In this document: piece after piece, positions 54,221 to 62,739 of the stretch
How positions within the stretch are numbered: the stretch's first letter is position 1
How the letters are laid out: each line of letters opens with the position of its first letter
NCBI RefSeq assembly: GCF_017654315.1
Contig: NZ_CP072203.1
Coordinates: forward strand, 1,984,001 to 2,048,000
DNA length: 64,000 nt
Direction of reading: 5' to 3'
DNA from: Gordonia polyisoprenivorans
GTDB lineage: Bacteria > Actinomycetota > Actinomycetes > Mycobacteriales > Mycobacteriaceae
Position numbers and translations under genes: made by a program
Notes under the pieces: model-generated
Database searches by the model: none
Told to the model about the DNA's origin: nothing
What the model saw: only the letters and a program-made list of their open reading frames with translations

Positions 54221-54469
54221 TTGTTGTCCGGACATGAGACCAACGGCGATGACGCAGCGCACGAATGCGGTCACGCACATGGATCATCCGATCCAAATTC
54301 TGCCGATGAGCAGTCGGTTCGCGTTCGTGACGCCGCGCGACGCCGTCGTGATCTGGACGCGATATTTGGTGATTCGTTGCCCGAAACAACTCGTGATGAA
54401 AGTGATCTACATCACATAGATAGCGGTCGAGCTCGCTACGACCGCGAACGTCCGCCGCACTACGAGTAG
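54221..54469 (+). CDS. Small actinobacterial protein with DLDAIFGDSLPETTRDE motif
   Basis: An 82-aa acidic/Arg-rich protein in the same frame as moaB2, beginning 33 bases after its stop at a TTG (54221 or 54224). The central RRRDLDAIFGDSLPETTRDESD and terminal RERPPHYE recur in many small unnamed actinobacterial proteins, which is why I accept it despite the weak start. There is also a His/Cys-containing segment (HECGHAHG). No function is known. Confidence 0.55.
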   Translation: MLSGHETNGDDAAHECGHAHGSSDPNSADEQSVRVRDAARRRRDLDAIFGDSLPETTRDESDLHHIDSGRARYDRERPPHYE

Positions 54470-54841
54470 CGGCCACAGCGCCAACAGCAGCCAGTTTTCC
54501 TGTCATTAACATTCGGCATTGTTCCGATTGCTGAAAGCAGATGCGTGATAGTGAATGAATTCCCTGAGACACGGCTGATTCCAGCTGTTGCCCTCTTTGT
54601 GACCTCTCAGATAGCGTTCGCACGGACTACACCGGTACCCAGCGTGGAGGACCGGTAGCGGGTCCTGCGGAACCATGCGAGTGGAGATGCAGTGGTGGCG
54701 AGGGTGGTTCACCTCTCGTTAACCCCATCGATGCGATCGGGTTACGTGAGTCGGCCACGATGCCTTCGACCGCCGAGGTCATGACGGGATGTGTGGGTGC
54801 ATGTCCTGCGAGATTTAGCCGAATCCTGTGAGAGGGAACGA
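54470..54841 (+). other. Porin upstream region
   Basis: About 370 bp of lower-GC DNA without a credible gene. It contains a 19-bp direct-repeat site, CTCTTTGT-GAC-CTCTCAGA (54593-54611), laid out like an MprA box. It also contains an inverted repeat CGTTAACCC...GGGTTACG (54717-54746). A long regulatory leader for the porin operon is plausible. Confidence 0.45.
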
Positions 54842-55495
54842 ATGAGCAAGTTCAGCAAGCTTGGGCTGCGCCGTGCTGCGGGGGCATGCGCCATCACCGC
54901 GGCCGCGGCGATCGGTCTGGCAAGCATGGGTACGGGAAACGCCGCGGCGGCTCCCTTGCCGAACGGATCGAAGGTCGTCACCGGTCTCGATGGTGAGACA
55001 GTCCAGACCATCCGTACCGGTGAGAATGCATGGCCGGTCCCATCGCTGGCAGCCAACGGTGCGGGTCGCGCCGCCGAGGTTTCCGGTACCTACACTGTGA
55101 AGACCGAGCCGGGCGTCACCGGTCGCGTGTACGTCGGCTTCGTCATCGGATGCCAGCTGGACATCTCGGGATTGTCCGGTGGCCTTGGCGGAAGCCTCGA
55201 CCTGACAACCGGTCTCCCCACCGGAACCGCCTCGCTGTCGATTCCTGTCAAGCCCGGATCGGTGGTCTCCTCTCCGGTTGACTACAAGTCGATCGGCGAC
55301 TCGGGAGTTGCGGCGTTCCAGTTGGACCACTTCCAGATCGACGCACAGGGTTGCGGTGGATACGCGCAGGCGCGGTCGTACGTGTATGTGCTGGCCGGCA
55401 AGGGCCTGAAGGTCGACACCGACAATGACGTGATCGATAGCGAGGGTGGCTACATCCAGTCCACCCTGTGGGGCAAGCCCTTCAGTCTCAACTGA
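54842..55495 (+). CDS. MspA-family porin 1
   Basis: A 217-aa protein with a Sec signal (KLGLRRAAGACAITAAAAIGLASM, cleavage near AAA-APLP at about residue 37). The mature part is beta-rich and ends in LWGKPFSLN, the conserved MspA C-terminus. GRVYVGFVIGCQLDIS and QIDAQGCGGYAQARSYV supply two conserved cysteine positions of the family. MspA porins form octameric water-filled pores in the mycolate outer membrane. GAGAGGGAACG precedes the ATG. The second porin follows 77 bp downstream; Gordonia is reported to have a two-component porin (GfpA/GfpB), which this pair may represent. Confidence 0.92.
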   Translation: MSKFSKLGLRRAAGACAITAAAAIGLASMGTGNAAAAPLPNGSKVVTGLDGETVQTIRTGENAWPVPSLAANGAGRAAEVSGTYTVKTEPGVTGRVYVGFVIGCQLDISGLSGGLGGSLDLTTGLPTGTASLSIPVKPGSVVSSPVDYKSIGDSGVAAFQLDHFQIDAQGCGGYAQARSYVYVLAGKGLKVDTDNDVIDSEGGYIQSTLWGKPFSLN

Positions 55496-55572
55496 GTGGC
55501 AGCAGACAAACCAGCAACAACTCTGAGATTTCTCTGCTGCACAAGCAGATAGACATTCCACGAAGGGGAATC

Positions 55573-56229
55573 ATGAAGAAGATCAGCACACGTCGTGCGA
55601 TCGCGGCCGCCGGCGTCGTCGGCGCCGCACTGATGGGCCTGACCAGCCTGGGTGCCGGTGGCGCCGTTGCCGGCCCGCTGCCGGGCGCCAAGGTCGTCAA
55701 GAAGCTCGTAGACGGCACCCCCGTCAGCATCCAGCTGTACGACGAGAGCGCCGATGTCCACCCGGCAGTTACCAACATCGCAACCAGTCGCGAGGTGTTC
55801 GTCTCCGGCAAGATCCGCGTCACCGTTGGCGGTCAGGCCGATGGCGGAACGATCTCGGCCGGTTACATCGTCGGTTGCCAGCTCAACTTCGGCGGTTCGG
55901 CCGGCGCCGATGGAAGCGCGGCCCCGGATTCGGGCGGTGGCGTCAGCACCTCTGCGAGTGCGTCAGGTGGCTTCACTCTTGGACCCGGTCAGGCCGTGTT
56001 CGTGCCGACCGTAGGCCAGCTGGTGAGCCTCCAAGACAGCAGCGACAACCGCATCAACGCGAACGTGTTCTCGGGCACCACCGGTGGTGTGGCCTACAGC
56101 CAGGAGAAGTTCAGCGTAGATGGCTGCGCGGGCTACGCACAGGCTATGGCCAAGGTCCAGGTCACCGTGGAGACCGATTCGGTCAAGGGTGTTCTGACCG
56201 CGTACGGCAAGCCGTTCAGCATCGGCTGA
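55573..56229 (+). CDS. MspA-family porin 2
   Basis: A 218-aa relative of the preceding porin. The signal peptide ends near AVAGPLPG (about residue 33). The mature protein has SAGYIVGCQLNFGG, a Ser/Ala/Gly-rich loop (about residues 108-138), KFSVDGCAGYAQAMAKVQV and the end AYGKPFSIG. The Gly/Ser loop is longer than in porin 1 and may form the constriction or surface loop. AAGGGGAATC precedes the ATG at 55573. A strong terminator follows, so the two genes form one unit, probably yielding a hetero-oligomeric channel. Confidence 0.92.
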   Translation: MKKISTRRAIAAAGVVGAALMGLTSLGAGGAVAGPLPGAKVVKKLVDGTPVSIQLYDESADVHPAVTNIATSREVFVSGKIRVTVGGQADGGTISAGYIVGCQLNFGGSAGADGSAAPDSGGGVSTSASASGGFTLGPGQAVFVPTVGQLVSLQDSSDNRINANVFSGTTGGVAYSQEKFSVDGCAGYAQAMAKVQVTVETDSVKGVLTAYGKPFSIG

Positions 56230-56264
56230 CATTCGCGGTTGGATCTCACGATCCTTCAAGCAAC

Positions 56265-56298
56265 AAGGGCGGGAAACCAGAAATGGTTTCCCGCCCTT
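56265..56298 (+). terminator. Terminator of the porin operon
   Basis: AAGGGCGGGAAACC pairs perfectly with GGTTTCCCGCCCTT across a 6-base loop; TG follows. The 244 bp from here to the convergent P-type ATPase gene contain no recognisable gene. Confidence 0.85.
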
Positions 56299-56542
56299 TG
56301 TCGTTCCTTCGGTCGCGGCATAGGGGAGGACCGCGATCCTGCCGGAACGAGGTGCGCCGTGTTGGGTTGTGCGCGGGTCGGGGGAGATGCGCACTTCCCG
56401 CACGGCGCCACGGTTGCTCGATTAACCGTGAGCCGGCCGAGTGTTGCCGACGGAACCGACATTAGGCCCGCGACCTTGGGAGTCGTTCGGGGAAACCTGT
56501 GAAAGCGCTGGCCGGTCGATCGCGCCGCCCGATGTGGTCGAA

Positions 56543-58645
56543 TCATCCGTTTCCAGTGCGCTGGTGCAGGATTCGGCGAGTGCTCGCCTCGGGTGAGATG
56601 TCGAGCCGGCGCAGCAATTGGGCGTTCAGCGCCACGACGACGGTGGACGCCGACATCAGGATCGCGCCGACGCTCATCGGCAGCACGAAGCCGATCGGCG
56701 CGAGGACGCCGGCCGCCAGCGGCACCGAGATCAGGTTGTATCCCGCTGCCCACCAGAGGTTCTGCTGCATCTTGCGATAGCCCGCACGCGACAACTCGAT
56801 CACCGACAACACCGAGCGGGGATCGGAGGAGGCGAGGATGACGCCGGCGGAGGCGACCGCGACGTCGGTGCCCGCACCGATCGCGATGCCGACGTCGGCT
56901 TGTGCGAGAGCGGGGGCGTCGTTGACGCCGTCGCCGACCATGGCGACCCGATGGCCCTCGCGCTGAAGCTCAGAAACCGTGGCGGACTTGTCTTCTGGAC
57001 GTACACCCGCGTAGACGCGGTCGATGTCGAGCTCGGCGGCGACGCTGTCGGCGACGGCCTGTGCATCTCCGGTGACCATCACCACCTGCACGCCGAGGCG
57101 GTGTAGGGCGTCGACCGCCTGCCGCGATTCGGGGCGGACCTCGTCGGCGAGTCGCAGTGCGCCGATCACCGCGCCATCGGCGACCACGTGCAGGATGATC
57201 GCGCCCTGCTCGCGCCAGTCGTCGGCGACGGCGAGCTCGTCGAGTCCCATCTCGTCGAGCATGCGTGGACCGCCCACCCGGATCGTGCGGCCATGTACCA
57301 CTGCGGTGACGCCGATGGCCGGAGACGATGAGAAGTCCTGTGCGGGTGCGATGTTCAGTTCCTCGGAGCGAGCGGCCTGGACGATTGCGCGGGCCAGGGG
57401 GTGTTCGCTGCCGGATTCTGCGGAGGCCGCAGCGGCGAGTACGTCATCGGTGGAATGGTCCGGCGTCGGCTCCACGGCGGTGACCGCGGGCTCGCCCTTC
57501 GTCAGCGTGCCCGTCTTGTCGAACAAGACCGCGTCGACGGTCCGCATGGACTCGAGCGCCAAGCGGTCCTTGATCAGCAACCCGCCGCGCGCGGCCCGTT
57601 CGGTGGCGATCGCGACGACCAACGGGATGGCCAGTCCCAGCGCGTGCGGGCAGGCGATGACGAGTACGGTGATGGTGCGGACGACGGCATCGTCGGGCAT
57701 GCCGAGTGCGACCCACACAATCGCCGTCAGAACGGCTGAGCCCAGCGCGAACCAGAACAGCCAGCCGGCGGCGGTGTCGGCGAGACTCTGTGTCCGCGAG
57801 GATGACGCCTGTGCTTCGGCGACGAGTCGTCCGATCCCTGCCAGGGCCGTGTCGTCGCCGATCGCCGAGACCTCGATCCGCAGACCGGAATCGGTGGCGA
57901 CGGTGCCTGCCACCACCGAATCCCCGACGCCCCGCGTGACCGGCGTGGATTCGCCGGTCACCATCGATTCGTCGAGGTTCGCCGACCCGTCTAGGACGAC
58001 ACCGTCGGCGGGTATCGATCCGCCAGGGCGTACGAGCACCACGTCGCCGACGACGAGGTCGGCCGGCGCGACGCTCACGGTCTTCCCGTCGACCACCTTC
58101 TCGGCGGAGTCCGGGAGCAATGCCGCGAGCGAGTCGAGTGCTGATGTCGCCTGCGCCAGCGAACGCATCTCGATCCAGTGGCCGAGCAGCATGATGACGA
58201 CGAGAAGTGCCAGCTCCCACCAGAAATCGAGCTCGTGGTCGAGTAGATGCAGGGTCGATCCCCACGACGCGACAAACGCGACGGTGATCGCGAGCGCGAT
58301 CAACAGCATCATCCCCGGAGCGCGGGAACGGATCTCGCCGACCGCGCCACCGAGGAAGGGTCGACCTCCCCACAGATAGATCACGGTCCCGATCACCGGC
58401 GATACCCAGCGCACCCAGTCGGCGGAGGGGAGCGAGTAGCCGATCAGGTCGGCGAACATGCCGCTGAACACCACGGTCGGGATCGCGAGCGCCAGCGTGA
58501 TCCAGAAGAGCCGGCGGAACACGGCGACATGATCTCCGTGCCCGGCGTGACCACTCATCGCACCGTGACCGGAATGGCCGGCGTGTGCTGAGCGCGTGTG
58601 TTCCGGGTGATCGGTGGTGTTCCCTTGCTGGTCGTGCTGCTCCAT
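56543..58645 (-). CDS. CopB-type heavy-metal P-type ATPase
   Basis: A 700-aa P1B-type pump. The N-terminus has 10 histidines in its first 40 residues in place of Cys-based metal domains. LLGHWIEMRSL, MVTGEST, the transport motif ACPHALGLAIPL (CPH), DKTGTLT with the phospho-Asp, EHPLARAIV and GDGVNDAPALAQ follow in order. The CPH motif and His-rich head indicate the CopB group, which exports copper or silver. The ATG at 58645 is leaderless (TATGGT seven bases upstream), and the operator next to it resembles a CsoR site, so copper induction is likely. No csoR gene lies in the window. Confidence 0.9.
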   Translation of the reverse strand: MEQHDQQGNTTDHPEHTRSAHAGHSGHGAMSGHAGHGDHVAVFRRLFWITLALAIPTVVFSGMFADLIGYSLPSADWVRWVSPVIGTVIYLWGGRPFLGGAVGEIRSRAPGMMLLIALAITVAFVASWGSTLHLLDHELDFWWELALLVVIMLLGHWIEMRSLAQATSALDSLAALLPDSAEKVVDGKTVSVAPADLVVGDVVLVRPGGSIPADGVVLDGSANLDESMVTGESTPVTRGVGDSVVAGTVATDSGLRIEVSAIGDDTALAGIGRLVAEAQASSSRTQSLADTAAGWLFWFALGSAVLTAIVWVALGMPDDAVVRTITVLVIACPHALGLAIPLVVAIATERAARGGLLIKDRLALESMRTVDAVLFDKTGTLTKGEPAVTAVEPTPDHSTDDVLAAAASAESGSEHPLARAIVQAARSEELNIAPAQDFSSSPAIGVTAVVHGRTIRVGGPRMLDEMGLDELAVADDWREQGAIILHVVADGAVIGALRLADEVRPESRQAVDALHRLGVQVVMVTGDAQAVADSVAAELDIDRVYAGVRPEDKSATVSELQREGHRVAMVGDGVNDAPALAQADVGIAIGAGTDVAVASAGVILASSDPRSVLSVIELSRAGYRKMQQNLWWAAGYNLISVPLAAGVLAPIGFVLPMSVGAILMSASTVVVALNAQLLRRLDISPEASTRRILHQRTGNG

Positions 58646-58652
58646 GCCGCCG

Positions 58653-58674
58653 ACCATATACCCCTAGGGGGTAT
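58653..58674 (-). promoter_or_regulatory. CsoR-like operator over the -10 of the P-type ATPase gene
   Basis: ATACCCC-TA-GGGGGTAT (58658-58674) is a GC-rich pseudo-palindrome with A/T ends, the usual CsoR/RcnR layout, though one arm has an extra G. The -10 hexamer TATGGT (58653-58658, minus strand) abuts it. Confidence 0.65.
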
Positions 58675-58720
58675 GTCGCAACGATGCTCTGGACTGTGTG
58701 AATCGGGTTCGGTCAACGCT

Positions 58721-58754
58721 GAAGGCCCGCATCCCTTTCGGGATACGGGCCTTC
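58721..58754 (-). terminator. mscL terminator
   Basis: GAAGGCCCG pairs with CGGGCCTTC, and an inner ATCCC/GGGAT extends the stem around a TTTC loop. It lies 19 bp beyond the mscL stop. Confidence 0.85.
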
Positions 58755-58772
58755 GGTGGAGGTGCGAGCGAC

Positions 58773-59669
58773 TCAGCGGGAGTGGCGGCCGGGGCCGTCC
58801 GGCGGATAGTCGCCGGGATACTGCTCCCCGGGGTACTGCTCGCCCGGATACTGCTGACCGGGCGGCGGATAGTTACCCGGAGGATAGTTGCCGGGCGGCG
58901 GGTAATTGCCGGGCTGTCCGCCGGCGGGCGGGTAGTTGCCCGGCGGGGGATAGTTGCCCGGCGCGGGGGACGGCGTCGGCGAACCCGGTCCCGGATACGG
59001 CGTGGTTCCCGGCCCCTGGCTGGGACGTTCGGGCGGAGTGAACGGTCCCGACGGTGCCGGATCGGAATATGGTGCGGGCGGCGTGCTGATTCGCTTGGTC
59101 GTGGTGTCGACGGCATTACCTGCGCCGGGATCGCGTTCCGACGGTCCGCCGGGGACACCGGTGGGCGGCCCGGACGGATCACTGAGGTGCGGCGGAAGAA
59201 TCGACTGCGCCTGCTCCTTGGCTGCCGAGCTCGATCCCTCGGGAGCCAGATAGTCGCGGATTTCGGTGAGCAGCGAGATCTCGGTGGCCTCGGCCTCGTC
59301 GGGCTTCTTGCCCAGCGATGCGAGCTTGTTGTACGGAACGATGATGATGAAGTAGATGACGGCGGCGACGATCAGGAAGTTGATGATCGCGGCGATCAGC
59401 GCGCCGAAGTCGAGGAAGGTCGCCTGGTTGTCGGTGATCTTGAAACCGAGCCCACAGACCGACACCGGGTTGTTGACGGCGGTCTCGCCGGCCTTTGTGG
59501 TCGATCCGCCACAGTCGCCCTGGCCGGTGGGGATCGCCGCCAGCAGCGGATTGATGATGCCGGTGGTGAACGCCGTGACGATACCGGTGAACGCGGCGCC
59601 GACGATGACCGCTGTGGCCAATTCGACGACGTTGCCTCTGAGTATGAAATCCTTGAAGCCCTTGAGCAC
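58773..59669 (-). CDS. mscL: Large-conductance mechanosensitive channel with long Pro/Gly tail
   Basis: The N-terminal 145 residues form a normal MscL: MLKGFKDFILRGNVVELATAVIVGAAF (TM1), a periplasmic loop with two cysteines, ALIAAIINFLIVAAVIYFIIIVPYN (TM2) and the cytoplasmic helix TEISLLTEIRDYL. The protein then continues to 298 residues with a Pro/Gly/Tyr-rich tail built from NYPPPG and EQYPG units. Most MscL proteins end near 150 residues, so the tail is exceptional. The channel opens under membrane tension to release solutes. TAGAGT (59748-59753, minus strand) is a possible -10. Position matches Rv0985c. Confidence 0.93.
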   Translation of the reverse strand: MLKGFKDFILRGNVVELATAVIVGAAFTGIVTAFTTGIINPLLAAIPTGQGDCGGSTTKAGETAVNNPVSVCGLGFKITDNQATFLDFGALIAAIINFLIVAAVIYFIIIVPYNKLASLGKKPDEAEATEISLLTEIRDYLAPEGSSSAAKEQAQSILPPHLSDPSGPPTGVPGGPSERDPGAGNAVDTTTKRISTPPAPYSDPAPSGPFTPPERPSQGPGTTPYPGPGSPTPSPAPGNYPPPGNYPPAGGQPGNYPPPGNYPPGNYPPPGQQYPGEQYPGEQYPGDYPPDGPGRHSR

Positions 59670-59907
59670 TTCCGGTCCTTCCTGATCGGTCTTCGGTGCC
59701 GGGTATTCATGCCGTGACGCCCATGGGTGGGCACGGACCTTTAGAAAACTCTATCCAGGATCGTAAACGAGACTGAGTATTTCGCTCAGTGAGTCGACAA
59801 GACGCGCGACAGTAATTGTGTTCAGTGGGTCGTGGTGCCACCCGGGATGCGGGTGTCGCCGTCGGCGTCGGAGTGGCCTGATCGGTCGGTGCCGACAGCG
59901 CGCGAGG

Positions 59908-60564
59908 TCAGTGCAGAACCACCGCGAGTGGCACGTCGAGCCCTGCTCCGGCAACTCGATGAGCTGCGGTTTCGGTCATCGCGAGCAAGATCGGCGGGTT
60001 TGTCGTCGCGCGCGTCGGCGTCGTCGGGCCCGCACCGGGAACCAGTGCGACGATGGCACCCGCGGCCAGGATCTGTGCCTGAGCGTTGAGCACGTCCACG
60101 AGATCCCCGGCCCGCAACAATGATGCGACCGTGTCGTCGGCGAGTCGGACCGGAACCAGCCGCGCGTCGGCCCGTCCGGTCAACTCCATCGGCAGGCGCG
60201 GCGACAACAGCCGCGACTCGGTGACGATCTCTCCGGTGCGTACCGGGCCGGTCACCGTATGCGACTCGCCGTCGGCGGTCAGCCGTAGCGCTCCGTCGGG
60301 CACGAGGTCCACCGGAATGCGGAGTTCGCGCAGGTCGGTGCCGGTCACGGTGTGACCAGGCAGCAGATCGCGCGCTGCCACCAGGACAGGCGCATCGTTC
60401 TTCGCTCGCTGACCGGTGACGCCGACGACGACGGCCACCGACACCAGTAGCAGCGCTGCGCTGCGCCGGATCATCACCGATCGTGCCCAGCCGGGACGCA
60501 GGACGTGAGCGACGCGATCCCGCAGTCGTGGCCCGAGAGCCGAACCACCTCCGAAGACATTCAT
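59908..60564 (-). CDS. SAF-domain membrane protein (CpaB/RcpC-like)
   Basis: A 218-aa protein with one N-terminal transmembrane helix (SAALLLVSVAVVVGVTG) and an extracytoplasmic SAF domain: VLVAARDLLPGHTVTGTDLRELRIP and PVRTGEIVTESRLL, as in Flp pilus assembly proteins CpaB/RcpC. No pilus genes are nearby. The 218-aa length and the position near mscL and the Ruc gene are those of Rv0990c, as I recall. The ATG at 60564 is preceded at seven bases by TAGTTT, a leaderless arrangement. A much longer frame upstream is rejected as GC-driven. Confidence 0.85.
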   Translation of the reverse strand: MNVFGGGSALGPRLRDRVAHVLRPGWARSVMIRRSAALLLVSVAVVVGVTGQRAKNDAPVLVAARDLLPGHTVTGTDLRELRIPVDLVPDGALRLTADGESHTVTGPVRTGEIVTESRLLSPRLPMELTGRADARLVPVRLADDTVASLLRAGDLVDVLNAQAQILAAGAIVALVPGAGPTTPTRATTNPPILLAMTETAAHRVAGAGLDVPLAVVLH

Positions 60565-60571
60565 GACGGGC

Positions 60572-60577
60572 AAACTA
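60572..60577 (-). promoter_or_regulatory. -10 element of the SAF-domain gene
   Basis: TAGTTT on the minus strand ends seven bases before the ATG at 60564. Confidence 0.6.
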
Positions 60578-60782
60578 GCGGTACTCGGCGCGCCCGACCC
60601 GGCTCGAGTGACGCCCTGTGGACAAAAGGCTTGGGGGCCTTGTTCTTCCACAGGGTGGACCTCCCGGATTGGACGTGGGCCCTTGTGAACTGGGAGAATG
60701 GCACCCGGTGTGCCGGGAAGTCTGGTCGGCTCCGCGCTCGCGATGAGCCGGATTCTTGCCGACGAACGATCAGGAGCCGCCC

Positions 60783-62093
60783 GTGACGGACCCCGACAAC
60801 ACCTGCACCGACCCCCACGCCGAGTCGGATCCCGCCAAGACCGGCCACACACCCTGGCGAGTTGCCGACCGACGAGCACGCCTGCGGCGGGTACTCGCCC
60901 TCGACACCACCAGCGGCATCCTGCTGTTGACCTTCGCGGCAATCGCGATCGTCTGGGCCAACACACCCTGGCGCGAGGCCTACCACCATCTACTCGCGAT
61001 CGAGATCGGCCCGGAGTCACTCCACCTGCACCTGACGCTGGCGCAATGGGCGGCCGACGGTCTGCTCGCGATCTTCTTCTTCGTGGTCGGTGTGGAACTC
61101 AAACACGAGTTCGTCGCCGGGGGACTGCGGGATCTGCGGCTCGCCGGTGTGCCGATCGCGGCCGCGGTCGGCGGCGTGGTCACTCCTGCACTGGTGTATC
61201 TGCTGGTCGTGGGCACCACGTCGGACGATCCGTCCGCGCTGCACGGCTGGGCGACGCCGACGGCCACCGACATCGCCTTCGCCCTGGCGGTCCTCGCCAT
61301 CTGCGGGCGCGGCCTGCCGCTGGCGCTGCGCACCTTCCTGCTGACGCTGGCCGTTGTCGACGACCTACTGGGCATCATCGTGATCGCCACCGTCTACACC
61401 GACACCATCGATCTGCTGATGTTGGGTGCCGCGGTGCTCGTCGTCGTTGTCTTCGCACTCGCGGTGCGGGCGCCGCGCACTCACTGGTGGTTGCTGTTGC
61501 CGCTGGCGCTGGCGGCGTGGGTGTTGATGCACGTCTCCGGGGTACACGCCACGGTCGCCGGCGTGCTCCTCGGATTCGTGGTGCCCGCCAATCCGATTCG
61601 CGGTGAGAAGCTGAGCCGTGCAGAGCTCTTCGACGAGACTGTACGGCCCTGGTCGTCGTCGGTGGCGCTACCGGTGTTCGCCTTCGCTGCCGCCGGGGTC
61701 TCTCTCGTCGGCGCCGGCGGTGCGCTGGTGGAACCGGTCTCGCTCGGCATCGTGGCCGGCCTGGTGCTCGGAAAGATCGTCGGCGTGCTCGGCGCGACCG
61801 CGGTGATGACCCGATTCACGCCGCTACGACTGCCCGATGCGATCGGTCTGCGTGATCTCGTACCGATCGGCATGCTCACCGGTGTCGGATTCACCGTCGC
61901 CTTGCTCATCTCGGAACTGTCGTTCGAAGACGGTGAGCATGCGGCGCCGGCCAAGGCCGCCGTCCTCATCGGCTCGGTGATCGCCGCAGCCCTCGCCGGG
62001 CTGCTGTTGCGCTGGGACGCGCGCAAGACCCGCGACCCCGACATGAACCGCGACGGCATTCCCGACCGCGACATCGAGGTCATCGGCGGATAA
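60783..62093 (+). CDS. nhaA: Na+/H+ antiporter NhaA
   Basis: The 436-aa antiporter shows WATPTATDIAFALAVLAI, the twin-Asp motif VVDDLLGIIVIATVY (ion-binding Asp pair) and LRDLVPIGMLTGVGFTVALLISELSF, with 11 or 12 hydrophobic segments. It exchanges cytoplasmic Na+ or Li+ for protons. The GTG at 60783 follows AGGAG at the right distance; a TTG at 60756 is weaker. The C-terminus ends with an Asp-rich DPDMNRDGIPDRD segment resembling a calcium-binding loop. A strong terminator follows 28 bp after the stop. Confidence 0.94.
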   Translation: MTDPDNTCTDPHAESDPAKTGHTPWRVADRRARLRRVLALDTTSGILLLTFAAIAIVWANTPWREAYHHLLAIEIGPESLHLHLTLAQWAADGLLAIFFFVVGVELKHEFVAGGLRDLRLAGVPIAAAVGGVVTPALVYLLVVGTTSDDPSALHGWATPTATDIAFALAVLAICGRGLPLALRTFLLTLAVVDDLLGIIVIATVYTDTIDLLMLGAAVLVVVVFALAVRAPRTHWWLLLPLALAAWVLMHVSGVHATVAGVLLGFVVPANPIRGEKLSRAELFDETVRPWSSSVALPVFAFAAAGVSLVGAGGALVEPVSLGIVAGLVLGKIVGVLGATAVMTRFTPLRLPDAIGLRDLVPIGMLTGVGFTVALLISELSFEDGEHAAPAKAAVLIGSVIAAALAGLLLRWDARKTRDPDMNRDGIPDRDIEVIGG

Positions 62094-62120
62094 CCTTCCT
62101 GACCAGCACAAACCGCGTCT

Positions 62121-62149
62121 ACTGGCACTCGGAATGTCCGAGTGCCAGT
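62121..62149 (+). terminator. nhaA terminator
   Basis: ACTGGCACTCGGA pairs perfectly with TCCGAGTGCCAGT around a 3-base loop and is followed by TTCGG. Confidence 0.85.
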
Positions 62150-62196
62150 TTCGGTTAAACTGATCGAGGTTCCTACGTTTCCTGTGGAGGTTTTCG

Positions 62197-62544
62197 GTGC
62201 CCACTTACTCGTATGCGTGCACGGAGTGTGACAACAAGTTCGACGTCGTGCAGTCGTTCTCCGACGACTCGCTCACCGAGTGCCCTCAGTGCACCGGACG
62301 GCTGCGCAAACTGTTCAACTCCGTCGGGATCGTCTTCAAGGGCAGCGGGTTCTACCGCACCGACTCGCGCAACGGCTCGTCGTCGTCAGAGAGCAGCAGC
62401 TCCTCGGAAAGCAAGTCCGACTCGTCGTCGAGTTCCTCCTCGGACTCCTCGAGCAGCAGCACCAGCTCGTCGTCGAGCAGTGACTCCAAGTCGTCGTCGA
62501 GCTCCTCGAGCAGCACCAAGGCAGCGACACCCGCCTCGGCCTGA
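62197..62544 (+). CDS. FmdB-type zinc-ribbon protein with poly-Ser tail (Ruc-like)
   Basis: The 115-aa protein begins with an FmdB zinc ribbon (PTYSYACTECDNKFD; ECPQCTGRLRKLF), with two CxxC pairs. A linker GIVFKGSGFYRTDSR follows. The last 55 residues are over half serine and likely disordered. This is the organisation of M. tuberculosis Rv0991c (Ruc), a redox-regulated chaperone that works with DnaK when its zinc cysteines are oxidised. The GTG at 62197 follows GTGGAGG by seven bases. It neighbours the 5-formyl-THF cyclo-ligase gene as in mycobacteria, with one small gene inserted between. Confidence 0.88.
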   Translation: MPTYSYACTECDNKFDVVQSFSDDSLTECPQCTGRLRKLFNSVGIVFKGSGFYRTDSRNGSSSSESSSSSESKSDSSSSSSSDSSSSSTSSSSSSDSKSSSSSSSSTKAATPASA

Positions 62545-62739
62545 CGGAGCCGGATTGACTGGCGACGAGATGCTGTGTCGATCGTTCGGGTGAAATTTCG
62601 AAATCGGCGGCAAATGCGCCGGATTTACCTGATTTCTGTATTCGCCGGGGTTGTCCTGTAGGCACACTCTGATAATTTCGTGTGGGTCACGTCCCAAACC
62701 TTGGAATGGGCGACGCAAACCACAAAGGAGTGTTCACGC

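Noticed and set aside
54506..54712. 68-codon minus-strand frame upstream of the porins
   Set aside because: No ribosome site, no motif, and it covers probable regulatory DNA.
56239..56502. 87-codon frame after the second porin
   Set aside because: It translates the terminator hairpin and has no recognisable features.
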